Below are positions 27,351 to 36,362 of a DNA stretch of 64,000 bases, piece by piece; position 1 is the first letter of the stretch; every line of letters starts with the position of its first letter. The DNA is from Nitrospinaceae bacterium. Its GTDB lineage: Bacteria > Nitrospinota > Nitrospinia > Nitrospinales > Nitrospinaceae. Under the pieces are notes generated by a model that saw only the letters and a list, made by a program, of their open reading frames with translations, did no database searches and was not told the origin of the DNA. The DNA is taken from the NCBI GenBank assembly GCA_028278405.1, contig JANQEK010000042.1, positions 1 through 64,000 of the forward strand, written 5' to 3'. The position numbers were made by a program, and so were the translations under genes.

Positions 27351-27719
27351 CTATTCATAATAGGAAGCGCCGCAATTAGGCATTTCGTAGATTTCCACTT
27401 TTTTGATCCGGACGCCATCATTGTTAATATCCGCGCCGAGTTTTTTATATAGCCAACGCGCGATATTCTCGGCCGACGGGTTGTCCTTGTCAAACGGGGG
27501 GATTTCGTTGATGTTCTTATAATCGAGAAGAGACAGACAAGACTCGACTTTTTCCCTGAGCTTGACGAAATCAATGCCGACACCAATCGAGTCCAGCTCT
27601 TTCGCCTCGGCGGTTACGGATGCCGTCCAGTTGTGACCGTGCAGGTTTTCAAACTGTCCGTCATAGCCTTTCAATCGGTGGGCTGCTGAAAATTGCGTGG
27701 TCACATAAATTTCATACAT
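27351..27719 (-). CDS. 6-pyruvoyltetrahydropterin synthase family, PTPS-III-like
   Basis: A 122-residue T-fold pterin enzyme. The zinc ligands are His14 (AAHRL) and His30/His32 in ENLHGHNW. QueD enzymes place the catalytic Cys in CxxxHGH; here that position is Phe and a Glu forms ExxHGH instead. That is the mark of PTPS-III, which is reported to cleave dihydroneopterin triphosphate to 6-hydroxymethyl-dihydropterin and so bypass FolB. The usual LDH motif reads LDY (near residue 66). EIYEMPNCGASYY supplies the conserved pterin-anchoring Glu. It is the last gene of the thiO-bioA-PTPS operon, 2 nt after bioA. Confidence 0.8.
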   Translation of the reverse strand: MYEIYVTTQFSAAHRLKGYDGQFENLHGHNWTASVTAEAKELDSIGVGIDFVKLREKVESCLSLLDYKNINEIPPFDKDNPSAENIARWLYKKLGADINNDGVRIKKVEIYEMPNCGASYYE

Positions 27720-27721
27720 GG

Positions 27722-29104
27722 TCAGATACCTTTCAGCACGGCAGAAATGCTCTCGTAAGCCGCGTTCATCATGGTTTTAATCTGGTCAGGCTCGATCACC
27801 AGAGGCGGAATAAAGTAAACAACGTTTCCCAGGGGACGCAGATACATTTCCCGCTTCAGGCCTTCGAGAAAAACCTGATACCCCACCCTCTGTTCGATGG
27901 GAAACGGTTCCAGTGTTTTCTGATTTTGCACCAGTTCCACTGCCGCGATCATTCCGCTTTGACGAAATTCTCCGCACCAGGGTAAATCGCGCAGGATATC
28001 GCCCTGCTCACGCATCGATTCAATTTTCGGTTTCAGGTTTTCCATGAACCCGGCTTCGGCCAGCAGGTCGAGCGTTACATTACCGGCGGCACAGGCCAGG
28101 GGGTTGGCTGAATAGCTATGGCTATGGATGAACAGTTTGAATGACTCATATTCGTCATAAAATGCCTGATAAATTTCTTCAGTGGTCAAGGTCGCCGCCA
28201 ACGGCAAATATCCGGATGTGATCCCCTTGGACAAACACACAAAAGTAGGATTCAGTCCGTGATGCTCGGATACGAATACCGAGCCGGTGCGCCCGAAACC
28301 CACCGCCACTTCGTCATAGATAACGTGCGTCTCCGTTGCTTTACAGGCTTCCTCCAACTTCTTCAGGTATACGGGAGGATACATTTTCATCCCTGCCGCG
28401 CCCTGCACCAACGGTTCGAGAATCACCGCGGCAACCGTATTCCGGTTTGTAACAAGAGCCTGCTCCATCGGCTCAAAACACTCCGCCTGGCAGGACTCGC
28501 GTTTTAACCCGAATGGACAGCGCATGCAATCCGGACCCTGCACCTCCAGGTTTTGCGGAAGCACTTGTTCAAATTTTTCTCGAAACAGATTTATCCCGCA
28601 TACCGAAAGTGCCCCCAGTGTTTCGCCGTGGTAGCTGTCTTTCAAATAAATAAACTTTGTTTTCTTCGGTTTTTCCGTCTGTAACCAGTATTGCAAGCTC
28701 ATCTTCAACGCGACTTCTACGGCGGTGGAGCCATTGTCGGAAAAAAATACTTTAGTCAATTGAGGGGAAGAGGCGTTCACCAGTTTTTCCGCGAGGTCGA
28801 TGGCAGGCTGATGCGTCACACCGGCAAACATGACATGCGCCATTTTATCCAGTTGATCTTTGATTGATTGATTAATACGGGGATGGTTGTGTCCAAACAG
28901 ATTGACCCACCAGGAGGAGATGACATCCAGGTATCGGTTGTCCTCCCGGTCATACAGATAAACACCCTCGGCCCGGTCAACGAGAAGTGGCGGCACCTCT
29001 GCATGATCCTTCATCTGGGTGCAGGGGTGCCAGATATGATGAAAATCCCGGATCAGGTCCTCATCCTGTTTGTGGTTCATTACTGCCTGGGGTGCATTCG
29101 CCAT
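27722..29104 (-). CDS. bioA: Adenosylmethionine-8-amino-7-oxononanoate aminotransferase
   Basis: PLP-dependent step of biotin synthesis: converts KAPA to DAPA with S-adenosylmethionine as amino donor. HIWHPCTQMKDH at the N terminus is the BioA signature. The WWVNLFGHNHP segment, DEVAVGFGRTG (PLP contact) and CLSKGITSGYLPLA (Schiff-base lysine) follow. 460 residues is normal. AAGGAAA lies upstream of ATG 29104; a second ATG eight codons in is possible. It partners with bioD at 15100. Confidence 0.95.
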   Translation of the reverse strand: MANAPQAVMNHKQDEDLIRDFHHIWHPCTQMKDHAEVPPLLVDRAEGVYLYDREDNRYLDVISSWWVNLFGHNHPRINQSIKDQLDKMAHVMFAGVTHQPAIDLAEKLVNASSPQLTKVFFSDNGSTAVEVALKMSLQYWLQTEKPKKTKFIYLKDSYHGETLGALSVCGINLFREKFEQVLPQNLEVQGPDCMRCPFGLKRESCQAECFEPMEQALVTNRNTVAAVILEPLVQGAAGMKMYPPVYLKKLEEACKATETHVIYDEVAVGFGRTGSVFVSEHHGLNPTFVCLSKGITSGYLPLAATLTTEEIYQAFYDEYESFKLFIHSHSYSANPLACAAGNVTLDLLAEAGFMENLKPKIESMREQGDILRDLPWCGEFRQSGMIAAVELVQNQKTLEPFPIEQRVGYQVFLEGLKREMYLRPLGNVVYFIPPLVIEPDQIKTMMNAAYESISAVLKGI

Positions 29105-29131
29105 GGAATTCAGTATTTCCTTTTGGATTTA

Positions 29132-30244
29132 TTAAAGATCGTAGCGACTTGGAGAGAACTCCGTAATCGGGTCTTTCAAAGTTCCCAACAGGGTAGCCGT
29201 CATATAATCCGCCTGATGGGGAGTTTGCAAAATGCCGTTGCGGTAATGACCCGTCGAATAAAACAAATTCTCGTATCTCCCGCTGGGTCCCATGATGGGC
29301 ATCAGATCCTCCGCCGCCGGCCTCAACCCGGTCCACGATTCGATCAACGGAGCGTCCTTCAAACACGGCAGTATTCCTGCGGCACGGTTGATGAGACCCT
29401 GAATCACGTCGGCTTCCACAAGGTCATTGTATCCCCGGTCCTCCATGGTCGACCCCACCACGAATCCGTTGCCCTCCCGCCAGGGAGCAATATAGGTGTT
29501 CATCCCATGGATTGTAAAATCCAGTCGCCCATCCTCCACGGCAACACGGCACATTTGACCCTTGATAGGTTTGAGCGGCATGGATACTTCCAGGACCTTA
29601 CCGATCTGCTGGGACCAGCTTCCCGCCGCAACCACAAACTGCTTTCCGCAAATTTCACCTGAATCCGTAACCGCCGCATGAATGCGGTTGGAGTAACGTT
29701 GAAATCCCGTCGCATTTTTGTTGAAAATCTGGACACCGCGACGTTTGGACCCCGCCACGAGAGCATCGTGCAACTGCCGGTTATTGACCTGTCCCTCCCC
29801 CACCCAGATGGCTTCCCCACAATCAGGGGCCAGATCAGGCAGTTGGGAGCGCACCCGATTCACCGGCCATACCTCGTGGGGAATGTTTTCTTCGTCAAAA
29901 AACCTGAGGCGCTCTTCCCATTGCTCCCCCACCGAAGATGCGGGCATGATAGACCCGGCCATGGACAGGCAAACATCCACACCGCTGACCTTGCTGAGTT
30001 CCGCAACAAAGAGCGGAAATTTATCGAGGGATTCCCGGCAAAAGCGGAAAAAACGGTCTCCTCTTCGACATTCACAGTAAGGAGCCAACATCCCAGCCGC
30101 TGCCCGGGATGCCATCACCGAATTCATCGGATCTCCCAGCACAGCAACATTTAACGAGGGCTCTGCCCCTTTTAATTGATAGGCGATGCTGTGGCCGATA
30201 ACCCCGGCCCCAACGACCACTACATCAAACACATCCGTTCGCAT
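29132..30244 (-). CDS. thiO: FAD-dependent glycine oxidase (ThiO-like)
   Basis: DAO-family flavoenzyme of 370 residues. The FAD-binding VVVVGAGVIGHSIAYQL starts at residue 8. ASRAAAGMLAPY is the ThiO-type second FAD contact, and the C terminus reads YSTGHYRNGILQTP, the family's substrate and FAD-binding end. ThiO supplies dehydroglycine for the thiazole part of thiamine. AGGAG precedes the ATG at 30244, so the 27 codons upstream are dropped. It is first in the operon with bioA and PTPS. No thiG/thiS genes are visible nearby, so another amine oxidase role remains possible. Confidence 0.82.
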   Translation of the reverse strand: MRTDVFDVVVVGAGVIGHSIAYQLKGAEPSLNVAVLGDPMNSVMASRAAAGMLAPYCECRRGDRFFRFCRESLDKFPLFVAELSKVSGVDVCLSMAGSIMPASSVGEQWEERLRFFDEENIPHEVWPVNRVRSQLPDLAPDCGEAIWVGEGQVNNRQLHDALVAGSKRRGVQIFNKNATGFQRYSNRIHAAVTDSGEICGKQFVVAAGSWSQQIGKVLEVSMPLKPIKGQMCRVAVEDGRLDFTIHGMNTYIAPWREGNGFVVGSTMEDRGYNDLVEADVIQGLINRAAGILPCLKDAPLIESWTGLRPAAEDLMPIMGPSGRYENLFYSTGHYRNGILQTPHQADYMTATLLGTLKDPITEFSPSRYDL

Positions 30245-30482
30245 AAACAATGTCTCCTGTACGAGTCCCGGCATTGTAACTAAATTTGCCGTAGCCCACC
30301 ACCGAAAGGGCTTTTCCCGGCCCACTATTCACTCATAAGAACACCTGCAATAGTTGATAAAAGGCCGGGAATTATGCTATTTTGAACCATCTCATTAAAT
30401 ACAGAGCCTTATCCGATAGATGCTGTGGACATCTGGAAGGATATGCATAACTTATTGAAAATTTAGAATTTAAGGACTTACC

Positions 30483-31112
30483 ATGACAGAAGAAAGCGGA
30501 CAGGAAGCGGTTCAAAGGGCTTGTGAACGGATTGAACCGATTCTGGCCCACCTCAAGGTGGTGGAGGCGGAAGTCGATCTGGATAAAATCCGCACTCATT
30601 TCGACCAATTGTGGGAATTCGAAAAGGGTGACGAATTAAGCCCCGAAGAACAATATTTAACCACGATCGCGCTATTCATCTACACCACCCATGGTGCACT
30701 GGATGATTACAATATCAATGTCAAACGGGCTCGTGAGTATACCACCGAGGCTTTTCGAGGCTGGTTGAAACCGGAGCTGGATAAAATGGTTGCCGAAGAA
30801 AAGGCATCGGATAATCCATTCAAGGCTTTTGTCGAGAAAAACCTTCCAAAAGTCGATGACGTTTACACCTGGCGGCATTTTCAGTTGGAGCACAAAAATA
30901 ATGATGAAACCAACTGGACCTACAAGATGAAGGAATGCTGGTTCGCGACATTTTTCATTCGATACGGGCGTACCGACATCATTCAGACCGCCTGCAACTT
31001 CGATTCGATTCCTTCAGAAGCCCGGGAGGATTATGTAAATCTGAAGTTGACCAACACGTTTGCCAAGCTGGGATCGTTCTGCCAGTTCAAATACACTCCA
31101 AAGAAGGACTGA
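30483..31112 (+). CDS. Uncharacterised helical protein, possibly ATC-hydrolase-like
   Basis: A 209-residue soluble protein without signal peptide. The C-terminal half has MKECWFATFFIRYGRTDIIQTAC followed by a NFDSIPSEAREDY segment, an arrangement of Cys, acidic and aromatic residues. This is reminiscent of the L-2-amino-thiazoline-4-carboxylate hydrolase-like family, but the match is by eye and weak. The N-terminal half is acidic and helical. It is a single gene between thiO (divergent) and slp (convergent). Function unknown. Confidence 0.6.
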   Translation: MTEESGQEAVQRACERIEPILAHLKVVEAEVDLDKIRTHFDQLWEFEKGDELSPEEQYLTTIALFIYTTHGALDDYNINVKRAREYTTEAFRGWLKPELDKMVAEEKASDNPFKAFVEKNLPKVDDVYTWRHFQLEHKNNDETNWTYKMKECWFATFFIRYGRTDIIQTACNFDSIPSEAREDYVNLKLTNTFAKLGSFCQFKYTPKKD

Positions 31113-31216
31113 AGGCAATTCCCCATCCGATGAAGGGTTACTTCACTCTATCTTTGTAGATGACCTGAAACTCGGTCACGGCGTTATTGGCCCCCGAGTC
31201 AAGCAGCGTCAAGAAA

Positions 31217-31816
31217 TCAATAGGGGTAATATCCCAGGCCAAAATTACGGAACCTGCCAAAACCATAACCGTAAAAATAATAAGGCCGGTAATACGGGCC
31301 GTAGTATGAGCCATAATTGGGGGAATAATTATAATTTTCCCAAAGTTTTAATTCGGCCACTTTAATCAGGGGATATCGATAATTCTTTTCATTAATTTTT
31401 CCTGTTCGGGTTCCCTTAGCGACGCCAGCCCCGGTAACATAACGACCTTTCGACCAGATTTCCGGCTCAAGAAAACCCTCCTTAACAAAAATAAATCTTC
31501 CCTCGGTTTTATCCTCCCGGCTTGGATAACCGAAAGAATCCAAATCCTTTTGAATTACTTCAATCTCAGCTCGGTCCTCAAAGTTTTTGGTCTGCACAAT
31601 GATTCCACCGAACATTACATTTTTTTCCACATAATCATCTGCGCGCTCAAAAATTTGCTGAAATTTAAGATCGGGATCGATCCGGCTTCTCATTTCACCA
31701 GAAATAGGATGCGCACAGGCAGCCAAACCTAAACAAAAAATAACTGCGAATAGCATGACCATTTTTTGTGATAGATAATTCAAATTTAAAGGTAATTTAT
31801 TTTGAAAAATATGCAT
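31217..31816 (-). CDS. Slp-family outer-membrane lipoprotein
   Basis: A 199-residue lipoprotein: signal peptide about residues 15-33 with lipobox LGLAAC. A Slp/YeaY domain follows (VMFGGIIVQTKN, EIEVIQKDLDSFGYP, GRFIFVKEGFLEPEIWSKGR). The last 30 residues are very rich in Tyr, Gly, Pro and Phe, an unusual tail for the family. GAGGTG lies just before ATG 31816. The gene starts 26 nt after the OM-barrel gene ends, so the two are probably cotranscribed. Confidence 0.8.
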   Translation of the reverse strand: MHIFQNKLPLNLNYLSQKMVMLFAVIFCLGLAACAHPISGEMRSRIDPDLKFQQIFERADDYVEKNVMFGGIIVQTKNFEDRAEIEVIQKDLDSFGYPSREDKTEGRFIFVKEGFLEPEIWSKGRYVTGAGVAKGTRTGKINEKNYRYPLIKVAELKLWENYNYSPNYGSYYGPYYRPYYFYGYGFGRFRNFGLGYYPY

Positions 31817-31842
31817 GGTGTCACCTCTAATAAATAGCCTAT

Positions 31843-32694
31843 CTATAATTCATCTAGCTCAAACTCCCACATCAAATAGCCCACAATGCGATAGGAATCA
31901 GACGAGGGGGTCAGGCCAACCGGAACGGCCACCCCTATTTCCCATTCCCTAGATAATTTATATATCACGCCAGGAGTCAAGAATACATCATCATTTTCTC
32001 CCCCGTCCCATTGATTGTTCCTGCCGTTGATTTCAAGTGTCCCCCGCCAAGGGCCTATGGGAAAAAATCCACCCACATTCCAAAACAAGTCATGAGCCGT
32101 CGGTGACGCACCCCCAGAAGGTGTGCGAACACGATCCACCCAATTAAAGCCGAACTCCACGAACAATTGACTTTGGTTCCATTGGGGAAAATCCCGTGCC
32201 AAAATGGCAAACTGACTCCATTCAAGGGAACCTTCGGTCAATCCATTATCAACCGGGCCTGTTGGAATTTCCACGAGAGTTCCAAGAGAGAAATGCGTGT
32301 TTCCATCCCCGAGAGCCATCCAACTGTATTGCGCTCCCAGTTCCAGGTTCCCTGGTCCGGAAACTGTCGGTCCATTGTCCGGCTCCTTGTATAATAGCCC
32401 GTCCCACTCGAAGATCAATTGAAAAGCGTCGGTGATGCCATATTCGATTTCAAGCAATGTGCGTGCTCTTTTGGCGCTATCCCCCTGCCGAAAAGAGGGA
32501 AAGAAAGTGAATTGAATTTCATCTTCTTCCTGGGGATATACCAGATTGGACTGAAACATCTCTTGAATAGGTTGGGGAACCTCTCGAGCATTTTCACCGG
32601 CTTCCAGTCTTAAGGAGTAAAACAAGCTTAATCCCGTAAAGAACAACAAAAAAAAATAACATCGAATGTTAAATAATTGAAGCATCCCATGCAT
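31843..32694 (-). CDS. Outer-membrane beta-barrel protein (transporter-like)
   Basis: About 283 residues from the start chosen at 32694, which follows GGAAA; the frame is open to 32757. After a hydrophobic signal (FFLLFFTGLSLFYSLRLEAG) the protein alternates polar and aromatic residues, as in barrel strands. Segments such as LELGAQYSWMALGDGNTHFSLGT and the terminal RIVGYLMWEFELDEL resemble the MetA-pathway/transporter group of OM proteins. The C-terminal alternation ending in a hydrophobic residue suits BAM recognition. A perfect 16-bp palindrome lies 8 nt upstream of the start. Confidence 0.6.
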   Translation of the reverse strand: MHGMLQLFNIRCYFFLLFFTGLSLFYSLRLEAGENAREVPQPIQEMFQSNLVYPQEEDEIQFTFFPSFRQGDSAKRARTLLEIEYGITDAFQLIFEWDGLLYKEPDNGPTVSGPGNLELGAQYSWMALGDGNTHFSLGTLVEIPTGPVDNGLTEGSLEWSQFAILARDFPQWNQSQLFVEFGFNWVDRVRTPSGGASPTAHDLFWNVGGFFPIGPWRGTLEINGRNNQWDGGENDDVFLTPGVIYKLSREWEIGVAVPVGLTPSSDSYRIVGYLMWEFELDEL

Positions 32695-32702
32695 GATTTT
32701 CC

Positions 32703-32718
32703 GGTGAATTAATTCACC
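32703..32718. promoter_or_regulatory. Perfect 16-bp palindrome between divergent genes
   Basis: GGTGAATTAATTCACC is its own reverse complement. It lies between the divergent OM-barrel gene (start 32694) and the SHOCT lipoprotein gene (start 32749), where an operator for a dimeric regulator would be expected. As RNA it would form an 8-bp stem with no loop, so a DNA-binding role is more plausible than a terminator. Confidence 0.45.
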
Positions 32719-32748
32719 ATCTAAGATAAAATAAAGCTTCAATAAACT

Positions 32749-33552
32749 GTGAAGCAATCCAATTTCAACGATTCGTACATCATTATGTCACCACATCAAT
32801 TCTCAGCCCGAAGCGCTTTATTCATTTTATTTATTGTCCTCTTTAGCGCTTGTGGAACATTTAAAGAGGAGAAAACCTATTCCAAAAACGGTTTAACGAT
32901 AACCTACCGTAGTTTAAGCCGATTCGGCAGTGAAATTCAGAACTACCGTGTTCAACACCCCATCAATGTTTCTGTTGAGTTGGTGAACACCCACTTGTTA
33001 TCCCTCTGGCATCGTCAAATTGATCCTCCCGGAAGGCCCAAACCGGTATTTTCGCAAAAGGACGCTGAGGATCTGAGTCCTCTGCTCACTAAGGCTTTTC
33101 AAAAAATTAAATCCAACAAATATCTTCACTTTGAATACAAATCGCCGAAAGGATGGACGGAAGGTGATGTTTTTTCTTCCACAGATAAAATCCACTGGCG
33201 TCTTTTAAAAATAAATGGCGAAGTCTATTCGAATGATCCGTTAAAACTCCGGAAACGCACCTGGAAGCTGGTTCGAACACCAGGACAAAAATTCCAAATA
33301 ATAAAAACGGACATCGACCAAAAACCTCTGGAGAATTGGGTCGTCAGCGATTTCCAGTTACCAGAGCCAAACTTGAAGGATCGATTTAATTCTTCTTCTG
33401 ATTCACCCCCTAAACCATCTCGAGAAGATATTTCCCGAAAACCCGAATTGAGGAATAAGCTCAAGATTCTCAGAGAACTGTTTGAAGACGGGTTGATAAA
33501 CGAAAAAGATTACCAGAACAAGAAAGAACGACTGTTGAACCAGCACTTATAA
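32749..33552 (+). CDS. Lipoprotein with C-terminal SHOCT domain
   Basis: Up to 267 residues from GTG 32749; ATG 32785 is an alternative and keeps the signal peptide. The signal ends in LFSAC, a lipobox. The middle part (SVELVNTHLLSLWHRQID, then a WRLLKINGEVYS segment) is unrecognised and reads like a beta-rich domain. The last 35 residues (KLKILRELFEDGLINEKDYQ) form a SHOCT-type short C-terminal domain, often a protein-interaction or oligomerisation module. No Shine-Dalgarno is obvious. Function unknown. Confidence 0.65.
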   Translation: MKQSNFNDSYIIMSPHQFSARSALFILFIVLFSACGTFKEEKTYSKNGLTITYRSLSRFGSEIQNYRVQHPINVSVELVNTHLLSLWHRQIDPPGRPKPVFSQKDAEDLSPLLTKAFQKIKSNKYLHFEYKSPKGWTEGDVFSSTDKIHWRLLKINGEVYSNDPLKLRKRTWKLVRTPGQKFQIIKTDIDQKPLENWVVSDFQLPEPNLKDRFNSSSDSPPKPSREDISRKPELRNKLKILRELFEDGLINEKDYQNKKERLLNQHL

Positions 33553-33575
33553 AATTCCTTCCCAACATAATCCCC

Positions 33576-33630
33576 AAAAAAACAAGGCAACCTTGGGCTT
33601 GGAGGAGGTGAAGCGCCCGAGGTTGCCTTG
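33576..33630 (-). terminator. Terminator of the TonB-dependent receptor gene
   Basis: Arms CAAGGCAACCTTGGGC (33583-33598) and GCCCGAGGTTGCCTTG (33615-33630) form a 16-bp stem with one mismatch and a 16-nt loop. On the minus strand it is followed by T residues (complement of 33576-33582). It ends the receptor transcript 22 nt after its stop and also separates it from the convergent lipoprotein gene. Confidence 0.9.
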
Positions 33631-33652
33631 GTAAAACTTCCTTACTTAATAC

Positions 33653-35938
33653 TTAGAAACTGATCTCCACACCGCCAAACATCTGGAATGGAGCACCCGC
33701 CCGAGGTCCATGAGGCAACCGGCTGGCAAGATATACTTCATCTGTCAGGTTTCTAAGATTCAAGAACAGGTTCACATTGGAGTTGGCCTTATAGGCGAAC
33801 GAGGCGTCCAGCAGGAAAACACTGTCGGTTTTTCCAAACCGGACATCCGGGATTCCCGGGAGACCTCCGGTCGTATCCAGGAGGTTGGTCGCATTATCAC
33901 CCGTAGTGAACGTGCTATCGATATACTGTCCATCGATATTTACGGTGAACTTCTTATAGACAATCGATGTTCCAACTGCAAACTGGATTTCCGGAATATT
34001 CGGTACATCGTTGCCTTTCACAGCCCCGGTGAAGATATTATCTTCACTGATGCCGGTCGAAGCCACTGCATTTCTGAATTCTGCGTTGGTGTAAGTCATC
34101 GTAAAATACCAGGGATTTCGGAAACTCCAACCCTGTCGAACACTGGGATCATAGGTTGTTTTGAACTCGATGCCGCGCGACCGGACTTCACCAATATTGA
34201 TGTCTCTGCCATCAAGCGCTCCTCCAGCGCCGGTGACGTCCGTGACGATCATGTCATCGAAATCAGTCCAGAATCCGATCAATTCAACGCTGAAACCGCT
34301 GTCAGGTCGATTGTAACGGGTACCCACCTCATAAGCGATGCTGGTTTCCTCGTTAACCTGATCCGCTCCTCTTTTGGTCGAGCCGCTTGGGCTCGGAATC
34401 GAGATTCCTCGATTGATTCCAAAAAATACGTTGGTCGCTTCGTTGATTCGATAATCAGCCGAGCCGCCTGCGGCCCAAACCCCGTAAGTTCGGGAGCGTT
34501 CCGCCTCGCTGCCAGCTTGAAAATTCTGAAATCTCTGCCTGACTATTTCATAACGGGCGCCAGGTTTTACCGTCCATCGCCCATACTTGATCTGATCCTC
34601 GGCATTTAACGCAAGCGCTTTAGTGCGCTGGCGGCGGTCGCCCGCGCTGCCGGGAGCAGAATCCGCACGGGCGATGATCGTGCCGGTAGCACCCTGCGTA
34701 TAGGTCTCGTTAAACTGGAAACGCCGGATTTGGTCATAATGGTAACGAGCACCGAAATTGACCTTATGTTCCGTCGCGCCCGCACTGAATTCGTGCGTCA
34801 AACTGGCTTGGATACCATACAAATAATACTTTCTGTTGTTATTACGCAGCCGCCAATCGCCTGCTGCTGTTCCATTCAAGATAGCCGACCCGACGGGATC
34901 CAATAAACACTTACTCAACGCTCGGTTCGCGGCCGGAACCGGGGCTCGGCAATCGTGAAGTTTTTGCCAGTTTCTGAAAAAGTGGTTTCCGTAAGCCGTG
35001 GTCACCAGATTCGTCTTGTCGCTCAATTCTATAAAATGGCGCAAATAGGTCCTGAAGTGTTCCGTATCAATGTTGTCAAACCGGCTGGCAGGCAAACGCC
35101 GGAAAGGGTTGTTACGGAAGTCAACGTCCGTTTGTCCCAAGTAACTTTCATTGGCATCCCGGTCCGTATAGCCGAACTTGAACTCAAACCGCTGGTACAT
35201 GGCGGTATTGGGTTCGAATGATAATTTAAGCATCGGCTCGGTATTTTCCAGACCGGTGTCGTCACCATTTCGAAAATCGGCCGTGGCTTGAATTTCACGA
35301 AAGCCATTATTGCGACGGGAGTAATTCTCGATCAAAAACCCAAAGCGGCCGCTGCCTGTTTCAATGGTATTTCCGAAATAGGTATGGTTTCGTACTTCTC
35401 CGTACGTTCCAAACACAACTTTTGAATAAAACTGCTCAGAATCGGGAATGGGTGTAGACAGATAGTTGATGACACCACCCGTGGTGTGCGGTCCGTACCG
35501 AACCTGGCTGGATCCCTTCAGTACCTCAATGGCACTCATTCGTCCAGCTGTGGGAGAATAATATGCCGCAGGAGCGGAATAAGGAGCGGGAGCGGTGAGA
35601 ATACCATCTTCCATAATGGTTACCTTGGAGCTCCGCCCGGGATCAACACCGCGAATACTGATATTGGGAAAAAGCCCGAACCCATCTTCTTCACGGGTAT
35701 AAACACCGGGAATCTTTCTCAAAATCCGGTCGATGTTGTCATAGCTATGCTTTCGAATGTCTTGAACATCTACGTATGCAGCTGATGCAGCGATGTCCTT
35801 CACACTTTCCTTTGATCCAACGACTTTAACCTCATCCAAAATCTGCTTTTTCCCGTCATCCGCGGCAAAACCCGCTTGAGGAAAAAGCAACAAACTTAAA
35901 ACCACACCTCCTGATAACAACTTTTGAAAATAACTCAC
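33653..35938 (-). CDS. TonB-dependent receptor (FecA-like)
   Basis: Outer-membrane iron-chelate or metal uptake channel powered by TonB. From GTG 35938, which follows AAGGAGG closely, the product is 761 residues. Signal peptide ends at GFAADDG. The plug domain runs from about DEVKVVGSKESVKD (TonB box region) through IPGVYTREEDGFGLFPNISIR-type and VLKGSSQVRYGPHTTGGVIN segments. A 22-strand barrel follows, ending in MFGGVEISF with the terminal Phe. The DGFG and GPHTTGG features resemble FecA. The longer frame to 35977 uses TTG without a ribosome-binding site. A Fur-like box lies about 60 nt upstream. Confidence 0.92.
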   Translation of the reverse strand: MSYFQKLLSGGVVLSLLLFPQAGFAADDGKKQILDEVKVVGSKESVKDIAASAAYVDVQDIRKHSYDNIDRILRKIPGVYTREEDGFGLFPNISIRGVDPGRSSKVTIMEDGILTAPAPYSAPAAYYSPTAGRMSAIEVLKGSSQVRYGPHTTGGVINYLSTPIPDSEQFYSKVVFGTYGEVRNHTYFGNTIETGSGRFGFLIENYSRRNNGFREIQATADFRNGDDTGLENTEPMLKLSFEPNTAMYQRFEFKFGYTDRDANESYLGQTDVDFRNNPFRRLPASRFDNIDTEHFRTYLRHFIELSDKTNLVTTAYGNHFFRNWQKLHDCRAPVPAANRALSKCLLDPVGSAILNGTAAGDWRLRNNNRKYYLYGIQASLTHEFSAGATEHKVNFGARYHYDQIRRFQFNETYTQGATGTIIARADSAPGSAGDRRQRTKALALNAEDQIKYGRWTVKPGARYEIVRQRFQNFQAGSEAERSRTYGVWAAGGSADYRINEATNVFFGINRGISIPSPSGSTKRGADQVNEETSIAYEVGTRYNRPDSGFSVELIGFWTDFDDMIVTDVTGAGGALDGRDINIGEVRSRGIEFKTTYDPSVRQGWSFRNPWYFTMTYTNAEFRNAVASTGISEDNIFTGAVKGNDVPNIPEIQFAVGTSIVYKKFTVNIDGQYIDSTFTTGDNATNLLDTTGGLPGIPDVRFGKTDSVFLLDASFAYKANSNVNLFLNLRNLTDEVYLASRLPHGPRAGAPFQMFGGVEISF

Positions 35939-35999
35939 TGCCCCCTCCTTTAGTAAAGAAATAATTAAGTCTTGCAAGAAAGAGATTTGGGTTTTTAAA

Positions 36000-36018
36000 A
36001 ATGATTACTATTATCATT
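36000..36018 (-). promoter_or_regulatory. Fur-box-like site upstream of the TonB-dependent receptor
   Basis: AATGATTACTATTATCATT has two near-perfect inverted halves (ATGATTA and TTATCAT) and matches the classical Fur 19-mer pattern well. It sits about 60 nt upstream of the receptor start, where a promoter would lie. Repression under iron-replete conditions is inferred. Confidence 0.7.
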
Positions 36019-36020
36019 TA

Positions 36021-36362
36021 AAAAAACACAAAAAATTTTTTAAGCAATTTTCATATTAAGAAAAAACCATTTGCTCTCGAAAAACAAAACCAAGAGTTAC
36101 TCCATGAACTCTCAATTTAAAAACGTTTCTGCATGAGGTAAAACCTAAACCAACTCCACTTCAATAATGATTCATGTATTTGGTCATAAAAATCTCACGC
36201 TATACTTCATGGTTGTTCTCTTATCGCTTCTTTTTCTTTAGCAACCTCTTCAGCGGACTACGCGGAAGATCCCGCTCCAGCACTAATATTATTGAAAATG
36301 AAAATCACTATAAATAAATCGAGGGCTCACTATAATCAAATTAAAGGCTCATTGTCAATAAG
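36021..36362. other. Gene-poor AT-rich spacer
   Basis: No supported gene. The plus strand can be read as a short hydrophobic peptide around 36168-36240 that stops early, and another frame continues as a signal-peptide-like stretch to about 36290. This might be the decayed start of a secreted protein, but nothing recognisable remains. Confidence 0.4.

Noticed and set aside
28868-29662. 264-codon plus-strand frame across bioA and thiO
   Set aside because: Covers parts of two well-supported minus-strand genes and the gap between them; no family resemblance.
33710-34609. 299-codon plus-strand frame opposite the TonB-dependent receptor
   Set aside because: Antisense to a clear barrel gene; composition is that of a shadow frame.
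36168-36300. Signal-peptide-like reading upstream of the Fur-box/repeat region
   Set aside because: The hydrophobic frame stops early and a second frame continues the signal-like sequence, which could be a frameshifted remnant, but nothing recognisable follows.
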